Below, in pieces: positions 1 to 5,335 of a DNA stretch of 5,949 bases (position 1 is the stretch's first letter; the number at the start of each line of letters is the position of its first letter). Below the pieces are notes generated by a model. It was not told the origin of the DNA and did not search any database. It saw only the letters and a program-made list of their open reading frames with translations. The DNA is from an uncultured Clostridia bacterium (GTDB taxonomy: Bacteria > Bacillota_A > Clostridia > TANB77 > CAG-508). Position numbers and translations under genes: made by a program. The DNA is taken from contig CANQZZ010000088.1 in assembly GCA_947628465.1 (NCBI GenBank), positions 1 to 5,949 of the forward strand, in the 5' to 3' direction.

Positions 1-122
1 AATTCACTTGAAATCTTGCTTTTTCTCTTACAACTTGCATTTACTTTACAGAATTGCTTTTAACTTTTCACTTGACGAACTTTTTGCATTTTTTTCGTAA
101 AATATTTAATTTGTGCATGCAA
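1..122. other. AT-rich intergenic stretch, no gene seen
   Basis: No convincing coding frame, RNA or promoter is visible. The stretch is T-rich on this strand and contains the 9-mer TTCACTTGA twice (3-11 and 67-75), TTGCATTT twice (35-42 and 84-91) and a perfect palindrome TGCATGCA at 114-121. The spacing of the two repeat pairs differs (64 and 49 bases), so this is not a clean tandem duplication. It lies beyond the terminator of the prepilin-like gene. Confidence 0.4.
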
Positions 123-159
123 TAAAAAAATTGGTATGTGATTTTTATGTCACATACCA
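123..159 (-). terminator. Rho-independent terminator of the prepilin-like gene
   Basis: A perfect 10-bp stem (132-141 paired with 150-159, core GGTATGTGA/TCACATACC) has an 8-base loop. Read on the minus strand it is followed at once by a T-rich tract (complement of the A run at 124-130). It lies about 45 bases past the stop codon of the minus-strand gene ending at 205, where an intrinsic terminator is expected. Confidence 0.85.
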
Positions 160-204
160 TATCATTTAATCTCATTTATTATGTAAGTTGTTATACAAAG
201 CTCA

Positions 205-1575
205 TTAAATATCTATTTTATATGTTACACTTCCATTCTTAGCAGCTACCCCTTCATCTAATGTTAATTTGACGTCAGACTTCAAAGAAACCACGGGGCG
301 AATCCCTCTCGAAACAGAATATGTATCGCCGCGGGATACCCATAAGCTAGAGGTTGTAATAGCAGATCCATTCATCACAATGCGCATTCCCCAATCAACA
401 ACGCCTTTGCTAGTAGAGACGTATGTGGAACCTAACCAATATTTAAAGTTTACATTAAATTGTGGATAAAACAACATATCAAATGCTGGACTAGAGTTCG
501 GAATTCCAAGCACTCCTCCGGCACCGGTATAGTTCAAATTGGTTGGAGTGTAATCGTATGTTGTACTTTCTACTACTAAGCCTTGGTCACCCAACTGAAC
601 ACCACCCGGCATTATGAATGTTGTCCATTCACTTGTTACCTCCTTATGCTTTCCATTTCCGCCTTCTCCTGTATCATCATAAACGACTCTCCTAGGAGAT
701 GTAAGGCTCCATGTATATTTTACTTTGTTTCCATATTCACGAGTTTCTCCTGACCAACACCTATAAGAATGATTTGTATCATTTTCTATATCTTCTTGTG
801 TTGGATTTTTCTTTTCTGTATATAATGGGTTATATCCTGTTATATTATTTATATCTTCTACTGTTAAACTTCTTATACTTTCTGCATATTCTGTATTTAA
901 ATATGTCTGACATGCTTCATTTAGTTGTTTTACTAAAGGTTGTCCATCTTCTCCCCAGTCAGAACCTGATAATGTCACTTGTAATTCTGCTTCATTTTCA
1001 TCTAGTACATTTGTATCTGCCACTAATAATATTTTTCCATCTTCTACTCCTAATACTCTCCATTTTGTGCTAGGTGATGCTTCTGTTGTATATTCTACAT
1101 AGTCTCCTATATTTAATGTTTTTTTCCCTTTTGTTATTGTTATATTCCCTTCTTCATCTTTTTTCTCTTCCCATTCTGCTAATTGTGTTTGACCATTATA
1201 TAATTCTTTTAGTGTAGTATCATGTCCACCATACTCTTTTTTCAATTTTAGTTCTACGTTTCCTAATTCTTCTTCACTTTCTATGTCTTCCAATGATGGT
1301 ACATCATCACAATATCTTCCAAGTATTGAACCTAATTCTTCTTGTGTTATATCTCTTCCTTTTTTTGTGCTTCTTTCTGCTAATACATCCGTATTTACCA
1401 TTTCTCTAACTGTTGCTATTTGAGTATCCTTTGCTGCTTGTTTTGCTGTTTTAAATAATCCTCCATTTAGTGCTACTGTTACTGTTGCTGCTACTAGTAT
1501 TAACATTACTATTATTGTTATTACTAGTGCTATTAATGTTATACCTCTTTTTGCTTTTAATTTTTCTTTTGTCAT
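205..1575 (-). CDS. Prepilin-like surface protein with lectin-like C-terminal domain
   Basis: A 456-residue protein that is probably exported and anchored or assembled at the cell surface. The N-terminus has basic residues, then KRGITLIALVITIIV and a hydrophobic helix to about residue 37, as in type IV prepilins; cleavage would follow G11. The usual Glu at mature position 5 is Ala16. Residues 40-150 are charged and helical. Residues 158-187 (GDYVEY...KWRVLGVEDGKILL) and 379-432 (YWLGS...RGIRPVVSLKS) resemble the DUF6273/C-type-lectin-like segments found in clostridial proteins of this kind. The start is supported by AAGGAGG 10 bases upstream (1586-1592). A terminator follows at 123-159, and the gene appears monocistronic. 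Codon use shifts: the 5' half is very AT-rich, while roughly 240-720 is richer in GC and uses CGC, GGC, GCC and CCG. Its exact function (adhesion, minor pilin) is inference. Confidence 0.85.
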   Translation of the reverse strand: MTKEKLKAKRGITLIALVITIIVMLILVAATVTVALNGGLFKTAKQAAKDTQIATVREMVNTDVLAERSTKKGRDITQEELGSILGRYCDDVPSLEDIESEEELGNVELKLKKEYGGHDTTLKELYNGQTQLAEWEEKKDEEGNITITKGKKTLNIGDYVEYTTEASPSTKWRVLGVEDGKILLVADTNVLDENEAELQVTLSGSDWGEDGQPLVKQLNEACQTYLNTEYAESIRSLTVEDINNITGYNPLYTEKKNPTQEDIENDTNHSYRCWSGETREYGNKVKYTWSLTSPRRVVYDDTGEGGNGKHKEVTSEWTTFIMPGGVQLGDQGLVVESTTYDYTPTNLNYTGAGGVLGIPNSSPAFDMLFYPQFNVNFKYWLGSTYVSTSKGVVDWGMRIVMNGSAITTSSLWVSRGDTYSVSRGIRPVVSLKSDVKLTLDEGVAAKNGSVTYKIDI

Positions 1576-1585
1576 TTGCTTTTTT

Positions 1586-1653
1586 CCTCCTTCATTTGTT
1601 TTTTATTCTTTGTCTTTGCTTATGATGTTAGAATAAATAGTTTGTTTTCTCAA
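1586..1653 (-). promoter_or_regulatory. Candidate promoter and RBS of the prepilin-like gene
   Basis: On the minus strand, TTGAGA (1648-1653) is followed after 17 bases by TAACAT (1625-1630). These match the sigma-A consensus at 5/6 and 4/6 positions. The ribosome binding site AAGGAGG lies at 1586-1592. The -10 is weak and the region is AT-rich, so the promoter part is tentative; the ribosome binding site is clear. Confidence 0.4.
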
Positions 1654-1790
1654 AAGGATTTTCCTTTTTTACATCTATAATTTTATATTTAAAATAATAC
1701 ATCTTTATCTTTTCATTGTCAACAGATTTTTCGTTACCTTTTAAATAGATTTTCAGTTTTAAAAATATTATAAATTTATTACCCATCTCC

Positions 1791-1819
1791 TTGATTAATT
1801 TCCATTTATAGGATATATT
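1791..1819 (+). promoter_or_regulatory. Sigma-A type promoter of the acyl-CoA synthetase gene
   Basis: TTGATT (1791-1796), a 17-base spacer, then TATATT (1814-1819). Transcription would start near 1826, giving a leader of under 20 bases with the ribosome binding site AGGAGG at 1832-1837, six bases before the ATG. There is no room for a riboswitch or leader control. Confidence 0.65.
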
Positions 1820-1843
1820 ATATTAAGGTTTAGGAGGTATGTA

Positions 1844-3565
1844 ATGGAAAGAACGGAAGACATTTTAAAGACAAAATATTTTAAAGTTCATAATGTTACA
1901 GATTTAAAAGATTTATTATATACATCTGCACAAATGTATAAAAATGATACTGCTTTTAAATTAAAGGATAAAAATGGGAAAATATATAGTGTAACCTATA
2001 CTGAGTTTAAAAATTATGTAGAAGCACTTGGTACTTCTTTAATTGATTTAAAATTAAGTAACAAGCCTATTGCTGTTATTGGAAAAAATAGCTATTCATG
2101 GATAACATCATATATAGCTTCATCAACTGTAGGTACAGTAGTTCCAATTGATAAAGAATTACAAGTAGATGATATTATAAACTTTATAAATATTTCAAAT
2201 TGCAAAGCTATTATTGGCGAGCAAAAACATTTAAAGGCTATTATTGAAAATAAAGATAAATTAAATTCTAAACTTATACTAATAAATATAGATAATACTA
2301 ATATTGGAAAAGATGTAATTAGTTTTGATACATTAATAGCTGATGGAACAAAAAAATTAGAAAACGGAGATACTCGTTTTAGTAAAATAGAAATAAATCC
2401 TGATGATATGCATATTCTTTTATTTACTTCTGGAACAACAGGAAATGCAAAAGGTATATGTTTATCTCATAAAAATATTTGCTCAAATATAATGTCAGTC
2501 GCACAGATAGTAAAAGTAGATAAAACAACTGTAGTTTTATCAATTTTACCTATACATCATACTTATGAATGTACTTTAGGTCAGCTACTTCCTTTATATG
2601 GTGGCGGAACAGTAACATATTGTGATGGATTAAAATATATAAATAAAAATATAAATGAATATAAGCCATCTTTTGTAATATGTGTACCTCTTTTATTAGA
2701 AAAAATGCATAAAAAGATTGTTACTACCCTAAAAAAATCTTTACCTGAAAAGTATTTTAATAATGATAAACATTTCATAGATAATATGCCATTTTTCTTA
2801 AGATACATTGTTAAGAAAAAAGTTAAAAAATCTCTTGGTGGAAATATTAGAACTTTTATTGTAGGTGCTGCAGCAATTGATCCTGATATAATAGAGTCAT
2901 TCTATAAACTTGGATTTAAGGCTCTTCAAGGTTATGGTTTAACAGAGTGTTCTCCTTTGGTTGCAGGAAATAACGATATGTTTTATAAAGCTGATTCAGT
3001 AGGGCTTCCTATTCCTAATGTAGAATACAAAATTAATGCTCCTGATAGTCAAGGTATTGGTGAAATAATCGTTAAAGGTCCTAATGTAATGCTTGGTTAC
3101 TATAATGACCCTGAAAGTACAGATAACGTATTTAAAAAAGGTTGGTTCTATACTGGTGACTTAGGTTATATAGATGAAAATGGATTTTTATATATAACTG
3201 GTAGATGCAAAAGTGTTATTGTAACTCAAAATGGAAAAAATATTTATCCTGAGGAAATCGAATATTACTTGAATCAAAGTCCTCTTATAGAAGAATGTAT
3301 AGTTATTGGAGTTAATTATGAAAATGACCGTGAAACATATGTTAATGCAAAAATTCTTCCTAACAAAGATGCTTTTAAGGAATATTTGAATAAAGAAAAT
3401 ATATCAAGTTCTGATATTAATAAAGAGATTAAAAAAATAATTTCAGATGTCAATAAAAGGCTTCCTAATTATAAGCATATTAAAGATTTCAAAATTGTAA
3501 ATGAGCCTCTAGAAAAAACTACAACTCAAAAAATTAAAAGGTTTGGAAATAACTTAAGTATGTAA
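1844..3565 (+). CDS. AMP-forming long-chain acyl-CoA synthetase (fatty acid-CoA ligase)
   Basis: A complete 573-residue member of the ANL adenylate-forming family, closest in pattern to bacterial long-chain acyl-CoA synthetases. It should activate a fatty acid with ATP to an acyl-adenylate and transfer it to CoA (or another thiol carrier) in the cytoplasm. Motifs in order: the phosphate-binding loop TSGTTGNAKG at 195-204; YGLTE at 364-368; YTGDLG at 436-441 with the ribose-binding Asp439; GRCK at 453-456 with the hinge region to NIYPEEIE at 466-473; and a C-terminal TTTQKIKR with Lys563 as the expected catalytic lysine. There is no signal peptide. Length is usual for the family. AGGAGG at 1832-1837 fixes the start. 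No gene is close enough to form an operon, and no fatty-acid genes are seen nearby. The exact acyl substrate cannot be read from sequence; an acyl-ACP synthetase role is possible. No in-frame CGG codon occurs. Confidence 0.95.
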   Translation: MERTEDILKTKYFKVHNVTDLKDLLYTSAQMYKNDTAFKLKDKNGKIYSVTYTEFKNYVEALGTSLIDLKLSNKPIAVIGKNSYSWITSYIASSTVGTVVPIDKELQVDDIINFINISNCKAIIGEQKHLKAIIENKDKLNSKLILINIDNTNIGKDVISFDTLIADGTKKLENGDTRFSKIEINPDDMHILLFTSGTTGNAKGICLSHKNICSNIMSVAQIVKVDKTTVVLSILPIHHTYECTLGQLLPLYGGGTVTYCDGLKYINKNINEYKPSFVICVPLLLEKMHKKIVTTLKKSLPEKYFNNDKHFIDNMPFFLRYIVKKKVKKSLGGNIRTFIVGAAAIDPDIIESFYKLGFKALQGYGLTECSPLVAGNNDMFYKADSVGLPIPNVEYKINAPDSQGIGEIIVKGPNVMLGYYNDPESTDNVFKKGWFYTGDLGYIDENGFLYITGRCKSVIVTQNGKNIYPEEIEYYLNQSPLIEECIVIGVNYENDRETYVNAKILPNKDAFKEYLNKENISSSDINKEIKKIISDVNKRLPNYKHIKDFKIVNEPLEKTTTQKIKRFGNNLSM

Positions 3566-3609
3566 AAGGAAAATAGATATTTACACATCGTCACTGGCTC
3601 TCTTGGCGA

Positions 3610-3657
3610 TTGATACAAACTGTCAAACTTGCTTTTTTATGTAGATTTTGCTATAAT
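3610..3657 (+). promoter_or_regulatory. Promoter of the small phage-type gene, with possible operator
   Basis: TTGCTT (3629-3634), a 17-base spacer and a perfect TATAAT (3652-3657) preceded by TG one base upstream (extended -10, TGCTATAAT). Just upstream lies an imperfect inverted repeat, TTGATAC-AAA-CTGTCAA (3610-3626), which could be an operator; this part is weak. The strong -10 suggests independent expression of the downstream gene. Confidence 0.65.
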
Positions 3658-3670
3658 ATTATTACAATAA

Positions 3671-3683
3671 CTCGCATAGCGAG
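3671..3683 (+). promoter_or_regulatory. Short hairpin in the 5' leader of the phage-type gene
   Basis: Perfect inverted repeat CTCGC-ATA-GCGAG in the transcribed leader, five bases before the ribosome binding site AGGAGG (3689-3694). It is GC-rich compared with its surroundings. It may stabilise the mRNA 5' end or affect ribosome access; its role is inferred. Confidence 0.4.
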
Positions 3684-3701
3684 ATTTTAGGAGGTTATCT
3701 T

Positions 3702-3950
3702 ATGATGACAGCAAAAGAAGCCCGGAATGCAGTTGAAGCGAAACGTAACGCATTGGAACAGAAATTAGTTGAAGAAGCAATCCTTAAAGCTGTTGATAAC
3801 GGCAAAACGAATTGCTACATTCGCAACTTAGATCTTTCCGACGCTACGGAAAAATGGCTCACGTCTCTGGGCTACCATGTTAGTTGTGTGGATTCAACAG
3901 GCGATAGCATCTCACACTTCATCTCATGGGATAACAGGTCCACCACCTAA
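3702..3950 (+). CDS. Small phage-type hypothetical protein
   Basis: An 82-residue cytoplasmic protein. AGGAGG at 3689-3694 precedes tandem ATG codons at 3702 and 3705; either may start translation. The pattern resembles a family of small proteins common in phages and prophages of Bacillota: an N-terminal TAKEAR helix (residues 3-8), a charged helix to about 32, a short strand near 36-41, the segment LTSLGYHV (53-60), and an ending close to FISW (73-76). No catalytic motif is visible and the function is unknown. Base composition differs from its neighbours: one 60-base line (3781-3840) has 24 G/C against 13 in 3421-3480 of the ligase. Codons such as GCG, ACG, CTC and CGG (Arg8) suggest transfer. 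It has its own promoter and a strong terminator, and sits beside the 3' end of ssrA, a classic integration site. The family link is recalled from pattern, not from a search. Confidence 0.75.
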   Translation: MMTAKEARNAVEAKRNALEQKLVEEAILKAVDNGKTNCYIRNLDLSDATEKWLTSLGYHVSCVDSTGDSISHFISWDNRSTT

Positions 3951-3959
3951 ATGGACAAC

Positions 3960-3993
3960 AAACAGCACCTTCTCGATTGAGAAGGTGCTGTTT
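3960..3993. terminator. Shared bidirectional terminator between the phage-type gene and ssrA
   Basis: A perfect 15-bp stem (3960-3974 with 3979-3993, core CAGCACCTTCTC/GAGAAGGTGCTG) has a four-base GATT loop. On the plus strand it follows the stop at 3950 by nine bases. On the minus strand it lies about 40 bases past the tmRNA 3' end and is followed by TTTGTTGT. The T tracts are modest on both sides, but the stem is very stable for this AT-rich DNA. Confidence 0.85.
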
Positions 3994-4032
3994 ACAATTA
4001 TAATATACTTATTTGATAATATGATACATATT

Positions 4033-4392
4033 TGGTGGAGATGGAGGGAGTTGAACCCTCGTCCAATAACTTTTCCATACAAACTTCTACGAGTGTAGTT
4101 TGTTATTATTATTCCCTAAAATTGTCATTAACAAACAAACAATAATTTTAGGTAGCCTTTATATTACCCATTATTCTTAAGGCAAAGAATAACTTTGTTT
4201 CCTACTTTAATTGGCGCCTTATCTATAACAGTAGGCTTTATAGTAAGACGACGTTGCCATTATTAGGCAGCGTATGCTAATCTATTATTATCAGCGTTTA
4301 TATTTAGTCTTGCTTTTTTTAAGTGGCCAAAGCAACCATCCACTACTCGCAATTCATACTTCTAAATTACTGTCGAAGCCAAATACATCCCC
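4033..4392 (-). ncRNA. ssrA: Transfer-messenger RNA (tmRNA, SsrA)
   Basis: A one-piece tmRNA of 360 nucleotides that rescues stalled ribosomes with SmpB. The 5' end GGGGATG (4392-4386) pairs with the 3' CATCTCC, followed by A and an encoded CCA (4035-4033). This acceptor stem includes the third-position G-U pair that alanyl-tRNA synthetase recognises. The T arm reads GAGGGTTCAACTCCCTC. The 5' region contains the usual TTTGGCTTCGACA. The tag reading frame begins at GCT (4295-4293) after ATAAAC and ends with tandem TAA stops. ssrA has its own promoter at 4406-4434 and shares the terminator at 3960-3993. The standard pseudoknots were not folded by hand. Confidence 0.97.
4260..4295 (-). other. 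tmRNA tag-peptide reading frame, ADNNRLAYAA
   Basis: Within ssrA on the minus strand, the codons GCT GAT AAT AAT AGA TTA GCA TAC GCT GCC are followed by TAA TAA. The resume codon is placed by the preceding ATAAAC and by analogy with clostridial tmRNAs, where the alanine resume codon follows AAAC. The proteolysis tag would be ADNNRLAYAA. It ends Tyr-Ala-Ala, where Leu-Ala-Ala is the usual end recognised by ClpXP. Confidence 0.85.
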
Positions 4393-4405
4393 ATGTACAT
4401 ATTAT

Positions 4406-4434
4406 ATTATACTACCTTTTTTATAACTTTACAA
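4406..4434 (-). promoter_or_regulatory. Promoter of ssrA
   Basis: On the minus strand, TTGTAA (complement of 4429-4434), 17 bases, then a perfect TATAAT (complement of 4406-4411). The mature tmRNA 5' end is 14 bases beyond the -10, so a leader of a few bases would be removed, as RNase P does for tmRNAs. Confidence 0.8.
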
Positions 4435-4495
4435 CTAAATTTATATTATATGTAATGTTATAATTTAGAATTTTTATAAACTTTATATTTTTTTC

Positions 4496-4527
4496 TTGCA
4501 TATATTTTAAATATGTGCTAATATAAT
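4496..4527 (+). promoter_or_regulatory. Promoter of tRNA-Trp
   Basis: TTGCAT (4496-4501) with either TAATAT at 4519-4524 (17-base spacer, extended -10 TGC) or a perfect TATAAT at 4522-4527 (20-base spacer). Either would start transcription shortly before the tRNA at 4543. It is divergent from the ssrA promoter; the sequence between them (4435-4495) shows nothing else recognisable. Confidence 0.65.
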
Positions 4528-4542
4528 TAAGTAATTAAATTT

Positions 4543-4617
4543 AGGGGTATAGTGTCAATGGTAGCACATCGGTCTCCAAAACCGCCTGTGAGGGTTCGAA
4601 TCCTTCTACCCCTGCCA
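4543..4617 (+). tRNA. tRNA-Trp (anticodon CCA)
   Basis: A complete cloverleaf with encoded CCA. The acceptor stem AGGGGTA/TACCCCT is perfect, followed by discriminator G and CCA at 4615-4617. The D stem is GTGT/GCAC, and the anticodon CCA is at 4576-4578 in the loop CTCCAAA. The T stem is GAGGG/CCTTC around TTCGAAT. It decodes UGG. The first anticodon-stem pair (27-43; 4569 and 4585) is a T/C mismatch, leaving four pairs, and the variable loop is only four bases (CTGT). Confidence 0.96.
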
Positions 4618-4627
4618 ACATATTTAC

Positions 4628-4652
4628 GCGACTTAAGGTCGCAAGTTTTTTT
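4628..4652 (+). terminator. Terminator of tRNA-Trp
   Basis: A 5-bp GC-rich stem GCGAC/GTCGC (4628-4632 and 4638-4642), loop TTAAG, then seven T residues at 4646-4652. It ends the tRNA transcript 35 bases after the CCA. Some read-through could supply the peptidase gene at 4712, which lacks a clear -35 box of its own (TATAAA at 4674-4679 is a possible -10). Confidence 0.8.
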
Positions 4653-4711
4653 ATTTATCTATATTAATTTTTATATAAATCTTATCAAATTTTATTTCTT
4701 TTGGAGGTTAT

Positions 4712-5319
4712 ATGTTTTCTTTTCGTTTTAACTCATTTTCTTTTTTGATTTCATTAATTACTTTTGTACTTATATTTTCGCTGTGTGTATTTATTCCAAA
4801 TTTAGCTGAATATGGTAATATATCTGTGTATATACCAGATAATAGTTATTCAGGTTCTTTTGATATAAGTTCTTCTGGTTTCATTTGGCCTACTCCTCGG
4901 TTATACAACTATTACCTCACATTTCGGTGCAAGAAAATCTCCTACGACAGGTGCTCCATCTTTTCATTATGGATTAGATATAGGTGCTCCTATGGGAACA
5001 AATATAATTGCAGTGTTTTCTGGAACAGTTACCTTTACAGGTTTTAATGGTGGAAATGGTTATACAGTAACCGTTACTAATGGCAATATTTCCTCTTCTT
5101 ATTCTCATGTTTCGCCTAATTTTATTGTTTATAAAGGTCAAAACATTTCTCAAGGACAAATTGTTGCAAAAGTTGGTCCAAAAAATGTGTATGGTGTTCC
5201 TAATAATCCTTATAGAGATTCAAATGGTAATCCAACTAATCGGCTCAACAACAGGTCCACATTTGCATTTAAGCATAAAAGTAGACGGCAAAGCCGTCAA
5301 CCCTCTAAATTATTATTAA
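4712..5319 (+). CDS. M23 (LytM-type) metallopeptidase read through two +1 frameshifts
   Basis: The gene encodes a membrane-anchored or secreted zinc endopeptidase of the M23 family, which cuts peptidoglycan cross-bridges outside the cell. It starts at ATG 4712 (GGAGG at 4703-4707) with a hydrophobic segment at residues 9-30. Frame one runs to WPTP (59-62). A +1 step skips C4898, and frame two continues GYTTITSHFGARKSP. It includes HYGLD with zinc ligands His85 and Asp89, and YSH with His132. A second +1 step skips C5241, and frame three gives GSTTGPHLHL (His183, His185) and ends NPLNYY at 5319. The joined protein is 201 residues with every expected catalytic residue and no internal stop. Both steps fall at in-frame CGG. 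Without the first step the product stops at 5047 (111 residues, no active site). The gene may be recoded by programme, a recent pseudogene, or affected by sequencing errors; the family call itself is firm. Confidence 0.85.
4889..4901 (+). promoter_or_regulatory. Candidate +1 recoding site 1 (CCT ACT CCT CGG T)
   Basis: In the starting frame this reads Pro-Thr-Pro-Arg(CGG). Skipping C4898 gives Pro-Thr-Pro-Gly, then YTTITSHFG, the expected start of the M23 domain (WP-x-PG). No Shine-Dalgarno-like stimulator, stop codon or long base run is seen. The shift lies ahead of all catalytic residues. Confidence 0.5.
5232..5244 (+). promoter_or_regulatory. Candidate +1 recoding site 2 (CCA ACT AAT CGG C)
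   Basis: In the second frame this reads Pro-Thr-Asn-Arg(CGG). Skipping C5241 gives Asn-Gly-Ser-Thr-Thr-Gly-Pro-His-Leu-His, restoring the M23 HxH motif. The context matches site 1 at CC-, ACT, the T before CGG, CGG itself, and YT after it. Without the shift, translation would run to 5360 with no HxH motif, past the end of the opposite gene. Confidence 0.5.
5284..5298 (-). terminator. Hairpin, possible terminator of the efp-side operon
   Basis: A perfect 6-bp GC stem GACGGC/GCCGTC with a three-base loop. On the minus strand it lies 37 bases past the stop at 5336 and is followed by TACTTTTATG, a weak T tract. It falls inside the coding end of the M23 gene (VDGKAV), so both strands are constrained if it is functional. 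No other terminator for the minus-strand operon is visible. Confidence 0.4.
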
Positions 5320-5335
5320 TTTGCTTTTTTATATA

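Noticed and set aside
269..469. Open frame on the plus strand opposite the end of the prepilin-like gene
   Set aside because: It has no ribosome binding site and no family resemblance, and lies wholly inside a well-supported minus-strand gene.
711..1073. Leu/Tyr-rich open frame on the plus strand resembling a membrane protein
   Set aside because: It is the complement of AT-rich codons of the prepilin-like gene; the apparent hydrophobicity follows from T-rich DNA, and there is no RBS.
1652..1668. AAAAGGA-TTT-TCCTTTT hairpin followed by T residues
   Set aside because: The stem is short and AT-rich with only two G-C pairs, and no plus-strand gene upstream would need a terminator there.
2581..2808. 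Minus-strand open frame inside the acyl-CoA synthetase gene
   Set aside because: It is a shadow of a fully conserved enzyme gene, with no RBS.
3877..4098. Open frame overlapping the phage-type gene and the tmRNA 3' end
   Set aside because: It runs through the shared terminator hairpin and the complement of the tmRNA acceptor arm, so it cannot be a real gene.
4974..5159. Minus-strand open frame inside the M23 gene
   Set aside because: It lies opposite the conserved peptidase core; there is no RBS or recognisable domain.
3933..5260. The 11-mer AACAGGTCCAC occurs at 3933-3943 and 5250-5260
   Set aside because: The match does not extend further and falls in unrelated coding frames; it is likely chance, not an attachment repeat.
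4712..5319. UGA or other stop-codon reassignment as an explanation for the broken M23 gene
   Set aside because: No in-frame stop lies at either break; the problem is a one-base shift, and all other genes read well with the standard code.
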